A stretch of 64,000 nucleotides of DNA from contig NZ_JAHWXQ010000001.1 of assembly GCF_019336435.1 (NCBI RefSeq), positions 372,001-436,000 of the forward strand, given 5' to 3'. Of the stretch, positions 34,297-42,648 are shown in pieces (position 1 is the first letter of the stretch; every line of letters starts with the position of its first letter). Position numbers and translations under genes: made by a program. The stretch comes from Pontibacter populi (GTDB taxonomy: Bacteria; Bacteroidota; Bacteroidia; Cytophagales; Hymenobacteraceae). The notes under the pieces were generated by a model that saw only the letters and a program-made list of their open reading frames with translations, ran no database searches and was not told where the DNA came from.

Positions 34297-35262
34297 ATGA
34301 TAAAAAGTATAAAGCTACAGCTACTTTTATATCTTTTGTTTGGGCTGCTGCTTTCCTGCAAAGAGGAAGTTAATATGCCCGCCCCGGAAAAAAGGCTTGC
34401 CGTGAAGGTGGTGAACAGCCAGAACCAGCCGGTTCCGAAAGCAGGCGTAAGCATTTACACCAACGAAGCAGACTGGCAGCATGAACAGAATGCCACTGCT
34501 ACGGTCATAACTAACGAAGCCGGTATCGCAACTATAACAAACATCGGTAGCGAAAAGCTCTGGATCAAAGCAACCTGGATAGACCTTAAAACAAGAGAAG
34601 TATTTCAGAACACCCTTGTCAGTTTTGAGCCTGTAAACCCTTTGCCTGACAACAGCTTATCTACTTATAGTGTTAAGATCAATTCAGCAAAAGTTTTAAA
34701 AGGGATCCACATCAAGCGGGTTACCTATACCGGCTATATTTTCAGCGGCTGCGACCAGCCCTATGACCGGAGTGATATCTACTACTGCGGCTACTATTAT
34801 TATTTACCAGATGTTTCTGGCACGGCCTGCGATATATACCTGATGATTGAAAACTCCATCAGCAACTATAGCTTCGCTGTGGGCAGTTACGTTTATAGGT
34901 CGGAAGTACAGACCGATGCCCCGCCTGATGGTGCTTCCTTTGAAGTAAATAAAACGATCACAGATTTCAGAAGGCCCTATTACATCGGGGTGCGCGAACA
35001 CTTAACCCTAAACCCGCAGCTCTATACTTCCAATACATGCACTAACGGAAGCAGTGCCTATGCAAGCCTGGGCGACTATCTGGCGTCAGAAGAGGGCCAA
35101 GAGTATATTTTCAAATCTAAAGACAGGTATGTGAGAGGTAAAACACCGCTACTTAATGTGGATAATGGCATCATGCCGTCGTACCCTGTCAATGAGCTGA
35201 TAGTAAAGTCTGATTACGGTGACGGGACAATAACATTGCAACTGGAATGGATTTACGAATAA
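34297..35262 (+). CDS. lipoprotein of unknown function, second gene of surface cluster
   Basis: 321 residues from the ATG at 34297, 10 bp after the Kelch gene. The open frame extends further upstream but would overlap that gene. Signal L-L-F-G-L-L-L-S-C with lipid Cys at about residue 21, then K-E-E. Residues about 30-110 (R-L-A-V-K-V-V-N-S-Q-N-Q-P-V-P-K-A-G-V-S-I-Y) look like a carboxypeptidase-regulatory-like / transthyretin-like beta domain. The rest is Tyr- and Cys-containing and matches nothing I know. Ends inside the next gene (16-bp overlap). Confidence 0.75.
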   Translation: MIKSIKLQLLLYLLFGLLLSCKEEVNMPAPEKRLAVKVVNSQNQPVPKAGVSIYTNEADWQHEQNATATVITNEAGIATITNIGSEKLWIKATWIDLKTREVFQNTLVSFEPVNPLPDNSLSTYSVKINSAKVLKGIHIKRVTYTGYIFSGCDQPYDRSDIYYCGYYYYLPDVSGTACDIYLMIENSISNYSFAVGSYVYRSEVQTDAPPDGASFEVNKTITDFRRPYYIGVREHLTLNPQLYTSNTCTNGSSAYASLGDYLASEEGQEYIFKSKDRYVRGKTPLLNVDNGIMPSYPVNELIVKSDYGDGTITLQLEWIYE

Positions 35263-35981
35263 AATATATAACCGGAATCGCGGCCTTATGCCTGTGCTTA
35301 TGGCTCCGTCCTCAGGCAACAAGCGCACAGTTCCTGCACAAATGGCAGGCTGATGTAACTATAGGCACAGCACACCCTACGCGGGATAAGTATTTCGTGA
35401 AAGAAGGTTACCCCTCCCTCTCCCTGATAGGTAATATGAAAGCTGGGAAAAGAACAGAGGCGCAAATAATGCGAAACCTGAGCCACTTGCTGGCAGTTGG
35501 AGGCGGGGTATCTGTCACTACCTACAAAACCTTACAGGTCCCGAATCAGAATGAAAGGGTCAATTTTAAGTTAAACCTCAGCACCCTGAATGCAAGCAGC
35601 AGGATATACCCTATAGGCAGGATATACCGCTTTACCCCTTTTCTGCAGGCTAATGTAACCTATGGACGGGTAAGTGTAAAACATGACAGCTTTACCTATA
35701 GTGTCGATTCTCTTTCCACACACCCCGGCAACCCCAACCACCCGGCACTGCTGAGTATTATGTTTACAAAACCCAAGGCAAGTCAGCAAAGCAATGTCTT
35801 TGGGTTTGGCGCTACTGCAGGGGCAGAAATGCTACTTAGCGATGCTGTTGGTGTATCCTTACAGGCCGGCTACCATCAGCACCGGACCGAACATATGTTG
35901 CTGCTGCAGGAAGATCTTGCTTCCTGGGATGTGAAGCTGGGGATGTTTTTAAGGCTGTTTAAAACCAAAACTTATTATTAA
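35247..35981 (+). CDS. outer-membrane beta-barrel protein
   Basis: 244 residues. Starts ATG within the last codons of the previous gene, so it is translationally coupled. Signal peptide (about 1-28, A-T-S-A-Q-F). The mature part alternates hydrophobic and polar residues with F-T-P-F-L-Q-A-N-V-T-Y-G and V-F-G-F-G-A-T-A-G-A-E-M-L-L-S-D-A-V-G-V-S-L-Q-A-G-Y, the strand-turn pattern of small OmpA/porin-type barrels. Presumed eight- or ten-strand barrel; no enzymatic motif. Confidence 0.8.
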   Translation: MDLRIKYITGIAALCLCLWLRPQATSAQFLHKWQADVTIGTAHPTRDKYFVKEGYPSLSLIGNMKAGKRTEAQIMRNLSHLLAVGGGVSVTTYKTLQVPNQNERVNFKLNLSTLNASSRIYPIGRIYRFTPFLQANVTYGRVSVKHDSFTYSVDSLSTHPGNPNHPALLSIMFTKPKASQQSNVFGFGATAGAEMLLSDAVGVSLQAGYHQHRTEHMLLLQEDLASWDVKLGMFLRLFKTKTYY

Positions 35982-35983
35982 TT

Positions 35984-37273
35984 ATGCTGAAGAAGTGGAC
36001 ACTTATATGGGCCGGCATTCTTATTTACAGCTCGGTGTATGCACAGAAAGTTGAACATACTACACTCGGCGACCCGAAAGCTATAGTGTATGACCTGGAG
36101 TTCAGTAAGGATGGCAGCAAATTAGCTACAACCGAGGGCAACCGGGTAAATATATGGACACTGGAGCAGCAACAATTACTACAAACTTTAAATGGTCACG
36201 AATCTGCAGTGCTCGCGCTTGCTTATGTAAATGATAACATGCTGGTTTCGGGGAGTAAAGACGGGCAGCTATTTCTATGGGATACAGCTACTGGCACTCC
36301 GCAAAAGCGTATAGCGGCACACCGAGGCCCTGTAACTGCCGTAGCTGTGAGCCCGGATGGTAACTTAGTAGCCACCGCCGGTGCCGATCACCTGGTAAAA
36401 GTATGGAACATGGCCTCAGGAATGGAAGAAACAGTTTTTTCAGGACATACGGCTGATGTAACATCGGTGGCTTTCAGTAAATCCGGGGATTACCTGATAA
36501 GTGGAGGAGGTGACAGCCAGATAATGGTGTGGCAACTTTCAGAAAAGAAATTGTTTAAAACATTACAGGGGCATACCAACTGGGTAAGAAGCATTGCCGT
36601 GCACCCTGATGGTAATACCATTGCCAGCACCGGCGACGATAAGCGCATACTGATCTGGCAGCTGCAAGAAGCTGAGGCTATAACTCCGGTACAGGAATTC
36701 AGGAAGTTGCATAAAAACTGGATAACAAGTGTTGATTACCAAACAAACGGCTCCTACTTTGTAAGTACCGGCCATGACAACAACATGACTATCAGCCGTG
36801 CTGATTCGCCTAAAAACTACTATTATACAAAGTACAGGAACAGACTGATACACCACAAAGGATACCAATATGCCTGGAAGACCGCATTTCAGCCAAACAG
36901 TTACCACGTAGCTGTTGCTACGCTTGGCAGTGGAGTTTTACTAACAGATTACTTTCAGAAAATTTATAATATCCCGCATGAGCTTTTTATTACAGCTATA
37001 GACAACCAGCAGTACAAAGAGCAACGCTATGAATTTAAGGCTGATAAGGCTGTGGTTAAGATAGAAGGTGAAGTAAGCAGGCCGAAAATGGTAGCCAGCA
37101 TGAACCTGCTGCATGGCAAAAAAAATATAGCAGTAGACGTCAGGCGCAACGGCAAATTTTCGGTTACTGTGAATTTGGCTACTGACGGAAGCGACCTGAG
37201 CTTTACCATAATGGATAAAGATGGGCAGATTAACCCATCCGGGCATAGCATCAAAGTTCACTTTCAAAAATAG
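35984..37273 (+). CDS. secreted WD40 beta-propeller protein
   Basis: 429 residues; 2 bp after the barrel gene. Signal peptide MLKKWTLIWAGILIYSSVYAQ. About seven WD40 blades (about 30-300) with L-N-G-H-E-S-A-V-L-A-L-A, S-G-S-K-D-G-Q-L-F-L-W-D, A-H-R-G-P-V-T-A-V-A-V-S-P-D-G and G-H-T-N-W-V-R-S-I-A-V-H-P-D-G-N. A C-terminal beta domain of about 90 residues (E-Y-K-D like; Y-E-F-K-A-D-K-A-V-V-K-I-E-G-E) may be an attachment domain. No T9SS sorting end. Probably a surface or periplasmic scaffold for the upstream lipoproteins. Exported WD40 repeats are uncommon in bacteria. Confidence 0.88.
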   Translation: MLKKWTLIWAGILIYSSVYAQKVEHTTLGDPKAIVYDLEFSKDGSKLATTEGNRVNIWTLEQQQLLQTLNGHESAVLALAYVNDNMLVSGSKDGQLFLWDTATGTPQKRIAAHRGPVTAVAVSPDGNLVATAGADHLVKVWNMASGMEETVFSGHTADVTSVAFSKSGDYLISGGGDSQIMVWQLSEKKLFKTLQGHTNWVRSIAVHPDGNTIASTGDDKRILIWQLQEAEAITPVQEFRKLHKNWITSVDYQTNGSYFVSTGHDNNMTISRADSPKNYYYTKYRNRLIHHKGYQYAWKTAFQPNSYHVAVATLGSGVLLTDYFQKIYNIPHELFITAIDNQQYKEQRYEFKADKAVVKIEGEVSRPKMVASMNLLHGKKNIAVDVRRNGKFSVTVNLATDGSDLSFTIMDKDGQINPSGHSIKVHFQK

Positions 37274-37344
37274 AGTGGTAATGCATTTACCGCAAAACCT
37301 GACCCTTAATGGCTGAAACGGAACTGACGGCCGCGTATTCGTAT

Positions 37345-38094
37345 TTATAGTTCCCTTACCTCTATCTCTTCCAAGTTAATATCCGATATCTTTTTCAGTT
37401 TACCGGCTTCGAAAGCCCTGTCATAGTTTTCGATGTTGAAATCTTTCGCTTCTGCTGCATAGTTAGCGTAATCCTGGAAAAGAATACCGCCTACTTTACG
37501 GGGATTGACAGCTTCGCGGAAGCGGGTGCCACCGCCATCTACTAAAAACGAATAGGCCAGGTAGTCCATCGTATAGTTCTTCTGATGAAACCAGTACACA
37601 TACTCATCTTCGTGGTCTTCGCCACCGCCATCCTGGGCAAACTTAACTTTAATTTTATAGTAGGGCTCGCCTTTTACAGTTAATTCTCCCAGGTATTCCT
37701 TCTGCACGGCATCGTCGTTTAAAAAGTAAGGCAGTAGCGCAAAGTATATTACCCCGTTCACGGAGTTACTGTAGGCTTTCACTTTATCGGCTGGCAGATC
37801 AACTTTCTGGTCGTTTATAGTTCGGGTAAAGCCGCTGTTTTGCAGCACATCGTACACACGCTGGCCCGTAGAGTCGGTAAAGGTGCGGCTATACACGTAA
37901 GCGCCGTTGTCGCGCAGGGCTCTGTACAGGTAATCCCGGAACTTGAAAGTAACTATGGCCTTGTTTAGCTTTTCGCCGCCGTGGGTGGCAATGGCTTTGT
38001 CTACAATTTCCTGGGCCGATGGCGCTTTTGGCTCACATGAAGCCAGGAGAAGCAGGGTAAAAACTATAGTTATGGTAGTGTAAAGGATGCGCAT
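37345..38094 (-). CDS. DUF6503 family lipoprotein
   Basis: 249 residues. Signal T-L-L-L-L-A-S-C-E with lipid Cys at about residue 20, then A-P-S-A-Q-E-I-V-D-K-A-I-A-T-H-G-G-E-K-L. LolA/LppX-like beta half-barrel: F-R-D-Y-L-Y-R-A-L, Y-K-I-K-V-K-F-A-Q-D-G-G-G, and the Y-W-F-H-Q-K-N-Y-T-M-D-Y-L-A-Y-S-F segment that defines DUF6503. Probably binds a lipid or lipoprotein in the envelope; function unknown. Convergent with the WD40 gene (71-bp gap). Confidence 0.85.
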   Translation of the reverse strand: MRILYTTITIVFTLLLLASCEPKAPSAQEIVDKAIATHGGEKLNKAIVTFKFRDYLYRALRDNGAYVYSRTFTDSTGQRVYDVLQNSGFTRTINDQKVDLPADKVKAYSNSVNGVIYFALLPYFLNDDAVQKEYLGELTVKGEPYYKIKVKFAQDGGGEDHEDEYVYWFHQKNYTMDYLAYSFLVDGGGTRFREAVNPRKVGGILFQDYANYAAEAKDFNIENYDRAFEAGKLKKISDINLEEIEVREL

Positions 38095-38153
38095 CAGCTT
38101 TAATGTGTAGTTTATTTCAAAGATAACAAACTATAGGTTAGGCTAAAAGAAAA

Positions 38154-38185
38154 CCGCCCCGACACTGCAAAGAGCGCCGGGGCGG
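38154..38185 (-). terminator. terminator of the YceI gene
   Basis: CCGCCCCG / CGGGGCGG stem with a 16-base loop, followed on the minus strand by TTTTCTTTT. Confidence 0.8.
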
Positions 38186-38212
38186 AATCAAAACCATTTA
38201 TATCTACTCAGA

Positions 38213-38872
38213 TTACTGCTTTGCAGTTACATTGAAAGATACTGTAAAGTCATCCATGATCGCTTTGTCGCCAAGGCTACCGAAGAAAGACTCAGAACCA
38301 TATTTCACGTCGTACTGCGCACGGTTTACAGTTACATCAGCTTTAGCAGTAGCTACGCCGTCTTTAACGGTAACAGTAGCCGGGAACTGAACTGGCTTAG
38401 TAATGCCTTTTATAGTTAATAAACCATTTACTTTATAGTTTGGCTTACCAGCAGCAGCTTTTGCAATCGGAGCAAGCGACTTAATTTCGAACGTAGCAGT
38501 TGGGTGTTTCTCTACACCAAAGAAATCATCAGACTTCAGGTGGCCTACCAGTTTGCCATTGTATTCCGGATCAGTAATATCAGTAACAGCGATAGAGTTC
38601 ATATCGATCACAAATTTACCGCCAGTTACTTTGTTTTTGTTAACTACCAGGTTACCACTTTTTACACCGATAGTACCAAAGTGCTCGCCTGCAACTTTTT
38701 TACCATTCCATTTTACTTCGCTCTTTTCTACAACAGCGTTGTAAACACGGCCTTTAGCAGGAGCAGATACTTCTGTAATCGCTACAGCATTTTCAGTTTT
38801 AGTTGTATTACCAGCATAAGCCGTCATAATCAGGGCGCCGGCAAGAGAGGCAAGAATTGCTACTTTTTTCAT
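38213..38872 (-). CDS. YceI family protein
   Basis: 219 residues. Signal peptide of about 20 residues (A-L-I-M-T-A-Y-A-G). The mature part carries the YceI lipocalin-like fold: K-S-E-V-K-W-N-G-K-K, F-V-I-D-M-N-S-I, H-L-K-S-D-D-F-F-G-V-E-K-H-P-T-A-T-F, V-N-G-L-L-T-I-K-G-I-T-K-P-V, and F-T-V-S-F-N-V-T-A-K-Q at the end. YceI proteins are polyisoprenoid-binding periplasmic carriers. Next to and downstream of a MarR regulator on the same strand (gap 44 bp, short). Confidence 0.92.
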   Translation of the reverse strand: MKKVAILASLAGALIMTAYAGNTTKTENAVAITEVSAPAKGRVYNAVVEKSEVKWNGKKVAGEHFGTIGVKSGNLVVNKNKVTGGKFVIDMNSIAVTDITDPEYNGKLVGHLKSDDFFGVEKHPTATFEIKSLAPIAKAAAGKPNYKVNGLLTIKGITKPVQFPATVTVKDGVATAKADVTVNRAQYDVKYGSESFFGSLGDKAIMDDFTVSFNVTAKQ

Positions 38873-38916
38873 TTTACTTGATTTAATTTATAGTTATAGT
38901 ATTGGTTACTTTTTAA

Positions 38917-39366
38917 TTATTGTCTGACCTTATCCAGTATTCTGTTAAGCTCTATAGTCTCCTCTTCTGTCAGGTTATGGATCCCGGTTTTATTATTGTC
39001 ATCCAGCACATCCAGTTCCTTCAGCAGTGCAAGTCCTTTATCTGTTATCAGCACATCCACGGTACGTCTGTCGTTGGGGCATTGCTTGCGCGTTACCAGC
39101 TCTTTTACTTCCAGTTTATCAACTATCCGCGATGCATTCGATGTTTTATCCAGCATGCGCTCTATTAGCATACTTACCGTAGCCGGCTTCGGGTGCTGCC
39201 CGCGCAATATGCGAAGCACATTATATTGCGGTAGCGTAATGCCGAACGGCTTAAATAAGTTGCTTTGTTCCAGCTCCAGCCAGCTCGCTGTATAAAGCAT
39301 GTTTATAAATGCTTTATGGTACTCGCTTTTAAAGGCGCTCTGCTTTATTTCTTCTTCTATCTTCAT
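38917..39366 (-). CDS. MarR family transcriptional regulator
   Basis: 149 residues from the ATG at 39364-39366 (the frame extends 13 codons further up). MarR winged helix: F-G-I-T-L-P-Q-Y-N-V-L-R-I-L-R-G (helix 3), S-M-L-I-E-R-M-L-D-K-T-S-N-A-S-R-I-V-D-K-L (recognition helix) and the wing T-R-K-Q-C-P-N-D-R-R-T-V-D-V-L-I-T-D-K-G. A Cys sits in the wing. Immediately upstream of yceI, so it probably controls yceI and itself. Confidence 0.9.
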   Translation of the reverse strand: MKIEEEIKQSAFKSEYHKAFINMLYTASWLELEQSNLFKPFGITLPQYNVLRILRGQHPKPATVSMLIERMLDKTSNASRIVDKLEVKELVTRKQCPNDRRTVDVLITDKGLALLKELDVLDDNNKTGIHNLTEEETIELNRILDKVRQ

Positions 39367-39386
39367 CGGTGTTATGAATGATGATG

Positions 39387-39417
39387 CAAATATATGTACA
39401 TACATTTAATGTACAAA
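39387..39417 (-). promoter_or_regulatory. marR promoter with operator filling the -33/-7 spacer
   Basis: On the minus strand: TTTG (39417-39414), 19-bp spacer, TATATTTG (39394-39387), an exact TTTG-N19-TAnnTTTG match. The interval 39395-39415 is the inverted repeat TGTACAT-N7-ATGTACA, so a bound dimer would cover both promoter elements. Likely autorepression by the MarR protein encoded just downstream. Confidence 0.7.
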
Positions 39418-39419
39418 CA

Positions 39420-39758
39420 CAATACACGTTTTTTTTCAGATTAGTTTCAAAAAACTTCAGATTATTCAGAATTAGTGCCCTGGAGGGCTAAAGAACGGGC
39501 TAAAAAGATGGCTCTGGAAAGTCCGGAACGCCAAAGGTAGTAACGAAGCAGATCTCGAGAACTATAGTTTCAGCGACTAGCTGTGTCGGGGCGTGCCGGC
39601 ACAGCCGTCGGGCTCTCGCGGCTCGCTCTATAGTTTGTGCCCAACTATAGGAGCTCAGACAACCGCTCCATCCCTCACGCAAAGTTCGCTACTGGAAGTT
39701 AGTTTCTTGTCAGCGGCATCAATCAGCCATCAACAGTTCAACCACCCGGCCAGTAAAT
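39420..39758. other. gene-free region with GC-rich palindrome
   Basis: No supported gene. It holds a GCTGTG ... CACAGC inverted repeat with a GC-rich interior (39580-39605), followed by TCGGGCTCTCGCGGCTCGCTC, and three CTATAGTT-type octamers (about 39560-39650). An overlapping 60-codon open frame on the minus strand has no domain or start signal. Confidence 0.5.
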
Positions 39759-40748
39759 CTATTTCAAGTATAAAATCCCCTGTTCTTCGCGTACCAGTTT
39801 AAAAGGCTCGTCTTCTATAATCAGAAATCCATCCAGGTCAGCGAAATCGAAGGCGGCGCTAAGTTGCATGGCACTCCATATCCCCAGACTGGTCTCCACC
39901 ATGCACCCGATCATGGCCATCAGCCCATTTTTGCGGATGTCTTGCAATAACCGAACCGCGTTTAGATAACCACCGGCTTTCATCAGTTTTATATTCACGC
40001 CATGAAATTCCTGGCGCAGCATTGCAAAATCAGCATTATCTGTCACAGACTCATCGGCAACCAACGGCAGCGGACTAAGCGGTTTTAAATGGGCATAAGC
40101 AGCAGCTTCGGAAGCAGGCATGGGTTGCTCTATAAACAGTACCCGCTGCTTATCTATAGTTTCCAGGAAGCGTAACAGGTCGTCGGGGTTTTGCCAGCTC
40201 TCGTTACCATCCAGTACTACCGGTTTATCCACCACATCCAGCACCTGCTGCAACAGGTCAGCGCCCTGCTCGCTGTTTACTTTAATCTTAAGGCAGGGGA
40301 AACGCTGCAGATTATGCTTCACGATAAACTCTTTTACCTGCCCCGGCTCCATTATCGGCAACGAGAAACAGGTACCCTGCTGTTGCGGCATTGGCTGCCC
40401 CAGCAACTGGTGCACTGCAAGCTGTTTTAACTGGCAATAGTAATGTAAGTAAGCAGCCTCAATGGCAAAGCGCAGCGAGTTTACAGGCGTATGTTCGGTT
40501 AACAGCTGTAACAGGTCATCCATCGACTTAACACCGGCCAAACCCGCCATAATAAGCACCTGGTATTGCTGTAGCAGCAGATCTGGTGTTTCGCCATACC
40601 GGATATTAGGGGCCGCTTCGCCAAAACCGCTGTACTTCCCGTCAGAGACCTGCACCAGGAAATTCAGTTTCTCATCGCTGGCATTGCGCGCTATGCGCCA
40701 GGTATATTTTAGTTTCAGGTGCAGAGCCTCAATGCGCCAGGTTAGCAT
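39759..40748 (-). CDS. enolase-superfamily dipeptide epimerase
   Basis: 329 residues. MLE/MR-type: capping domain (1-110: F-G-E-A-A-P), then the barrel with L-K-I-K-V-N (catalytic K-x-K), L-D-G-N-E-S-W and F-I-E-Q-P-M and A-D-E-S-V (metal ligands D, E, D), N-I-K-L-M-K-A-G-G (second catalytic Lys) and G-C-M-V-E-T-S-L-G. The A-D-L-D-G-F-L strand carries the D-x-D of L-Ala-D/L-Glu epimerases, which binds the dipeptide amino group, so a murein-dipeptide role is likeliest. Muconate-type isomerase is the alternative. No partner genes adjacent. Confidence 0.82.
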   Translation of the reverse strand: MLTWRIEALHLKLKYTWRIARNASDEKLNFLVQVSDGKYSGFGEAAPNIRYGETPDLLLQQYQVLIMAGLAGVKSMDDLLQLLTEHTPVNSLRFAIEAAYLHYYCQLKQLAVHQLLGQPMPQQQGTCFSLPIMEPGQVKEFIVKHNLQRFPCLKIKVNSEQGADLLQQVLDVVDKPVVLDGNESWQNPDDLLRFLETIDKQRVLFIEQPMPASEAAAYAHLKPLSPLPLVADESVTDNADFAMLRQEFHGVNIKLMKAGGYLNAVRLLQDIRKNGLMAMIGCMVETSLGIWSAMQLSAAFDFADLDGFLIIEDEPFKLVREEQGILYLK

Positions 40749-40865
40749 ATAGCAAAATATTAAGTTTGGGTTAGCTGAGGCTAAATATACTGATAAGGCA
40801 CAACATAAGATGCACCGCCTTACGGGTTAATGACACTATAAAATTGAGTTTATACTATAACTGGC

Positions 40866-40896
40866 TTTGGCTTTGCGCTTGATCTGGTTATATTTG
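40866..40896 (+). promoter_or_regulatory. Bacteroidota-type promoter of the symporter gene
   Basis: TTTG at 40866-40869, 19-bp spacer, TATATTTG at 40889-40896: exact match to TTTG-N19-TAnnTTTG. Predicted start near 40903, leader about 100 nt. Confidence 0.65.
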
Positions 40897-41005
40897 CTTA
40901 GTTTTAACAGGTGGGTTTATGAGCTTTAAATACCTTAATGGCTGCTTATTACTTACTTAACATCCGGCAACCTGCCTCTGGCGGGTGCTATACTTCACTC
41001 ATCTT

Positions 41006-42448
41006 ATGAAGAAATTATCTTTTATTCCTGTAGCTGCGCTGTTAAGTATTACGATTGCGGCTATACTCACCGTGTTACAGTTCTATAACATAATTAACCT
41101 CCCGGGCGAGGTACTGATGGCTGTGCGCTGGACCTGTATCGGCTTTTTGCTGGCTTACGGTATTCAGAAAAAGTCACTTACCACCTGGATTTTGATCAGT
41201 ATGGTTCTGGGTATTGAGATCGGTTACGATTTCCCGGAATTTGCAACCAACCTCAATGTACTCAGCAAGGTCTTCCTCAAGCTGATAAAAACAATTATTG
41301 CACCGCTCATTTTCGCCACGCTGGTAGTGGGTATTGCCGGCCACTCTAACCTGAAACAGGTAGGCAGCATGGGCTGGAAAGCGCTGGTTTACTTTGAAGT
41401 TGTTACAACTATAGCCCTGTTCATCGGTCTGGCAGCCATCAACATCAGCAAAGCCGGCGAAGGCGTTGATATGAACCTGGCTGAAGTAAACGAAGAAATC
41501 AAGGCCCCGGCCAAACAAACTGCAGCAGATATTATCCTGCACGTTTTCCCGGAGAACATTGCAAAATCCGTAGCCGAAGGACAGGTGTTACAGATCGTGG
41601 TATTCAGTGTGCTTTTTGCCATTGGCCTGGCCATGGTAACCGAGAAAAAGCGTAAGCCTATGCTCGATTTCTGCGAAAGCTTATCCGAAACCATGTTCAA
41701 GTTCACGAACATCATCATGTACTTTGCACCGGTGGGTGTGGGTTCGGCTATCGCTTATACGGTTGGCCACATGGGGCTCGGCATCCTGGTAAACCTGTTC
41801 CATTTGCTGGCAACCTTATATGTAGCGCTGCTTGCCTTTGTGTTGCTGGTATTATTGCCGATAGCGTTAATTGCCCGCGTTCCTATAGTTCGTTTCCTGA
41901 AAGCGATCTCTGGCCCGGTATCTATCGCTTTTGCTACTACAAGCTCTGAAGCTGCCCTGCCACGCGCCATGGAAGAAATGGAGAAACTGGGTGTGCCCCG
42001 CAAAATTGTGGCCTTCGTAATGCCGACCGGCTATAGTTTTAACCTTGATGGAACCACCCTTTACCTATCACTGGCTGCTGTATTTGTGGCGCAGGCCGCT
42101 GGAATTCCGCTAAGCTGGGAACAACAGTTGGTGATGGTATTTACCCTGATGCTAACTAGTAAAGGTGTTGCCGGCGTACCAAGAGCATCCCTGGTTATTT
42201 TATTAGGTACTGTTGCTTCCTTTGATCTTCCGGTTTGGCCTGTATTTGCCATTTTAGGTATAGATGAGCTGATGGATATGGCCCGTACCTCCATTAACGT
42301 AACCGGTAACTGCCTGGCAACAGCCGTGGTAGCCCGTTGGGAAGGTGAACTGGATATTCAGCCGGAGACTGGCATAATAGCTACCACCAACCCTGAACTG
42401 GCAGACGAACTGCCTGTTACAGAAGAAACTCCAAAAGAACTGGTATAA
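41006..42448 (+). CDS. dicarboxylate/amino acid:cation symporter (DAACS)
   Basis: 480 residues from the ATG at 41006; a GTG seven codons earlier is less likely. Inner-membrane carrier with about eight helices and two re-entrant hairpins. HP1 carries the Ser-rich A-T-T-S-S-E-A-A-L-P-R-A-M, TM7 the N-L-D-G-T cation-binding motif (NMDGT in GltPh), and HP2 L-T-S-K-G-V-A-G-V-P. Imports glutamate/aspartate or C4-dicarboxylates with Na+ or H+; which one is not decidable. Single gene with strong promoter and terminator. Confidence 0.93.
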   Translation: MKKLSFIPVAALLSITIAAILTVLQFYNIINLPGEVLMAVRWTCIGFLLAYGIQKKSLTTWILISMVLGIEIGYDFPEFATNLNVLSKVFLKLIKTIIAPLIFATLVVGIAGHSNLKQVGSMGWKALVYFEVVTTIALFIGLAAINISKAGEGVDMNLAEVNEEIKAPAKQTAADIILHVFPENIAKSVAEGQVLQIVVFSVLFAIGLAMVTEKKRKPMLDFCESLSETMFKFTNIIMYFAPVGVGSAIAYTVGHMGLGILVNLFHLLATLYVALLAFVLLVLLPIALIARVPIVRFLKAISGPVSIAFATTSSEAALPRAMEEMEKLGVPRKIVAFVMPTGYSFNLDGTTLYLSLAAVFVAQAAGIPLSWEQQLVMVFTLMLTSKGVAGVPRASLVILLGTVASFDLPVWPVFAILGIDELMDMARTSINVTGNCLATAVVARWEGELDIQPETGIIATTNPELADELPVTEETPKELV

Positions 42449-42469
42449 CTATAGTTCAGAACTTTTCAG

Positions 42470-42502
42470 AAGGCCCCGCCCACACAGGCGGGGCCTTTTT
42501 TG
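42470..42502 (+). terminator. terminator of the symporter gene
   Basis: AAGGCCCCGCC / GGCGGGGCCTT stem, CACACA loop, TTTTTT. Confidence 0.9.
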
Positions 42503-42648
42503 TGCAGTCGGTTAGCGATAAAACACGATAGTTAATAGATATAAAGGCGCTATATAACCAGTAGCTTGGGCAAAGAATGTAAATCAGCTATATTTAAACA
42601 ACGGTAGTACCGTACATACTCAAACTTTAACCAGCTAAAACTATATCC

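Noticed and set aside
39500..39682. Minus-strand 60-codon frame between marR and the epimerase
   Set aside because: No domain, runs through a GC-rich palindrome and octamers; most likely noncoding.
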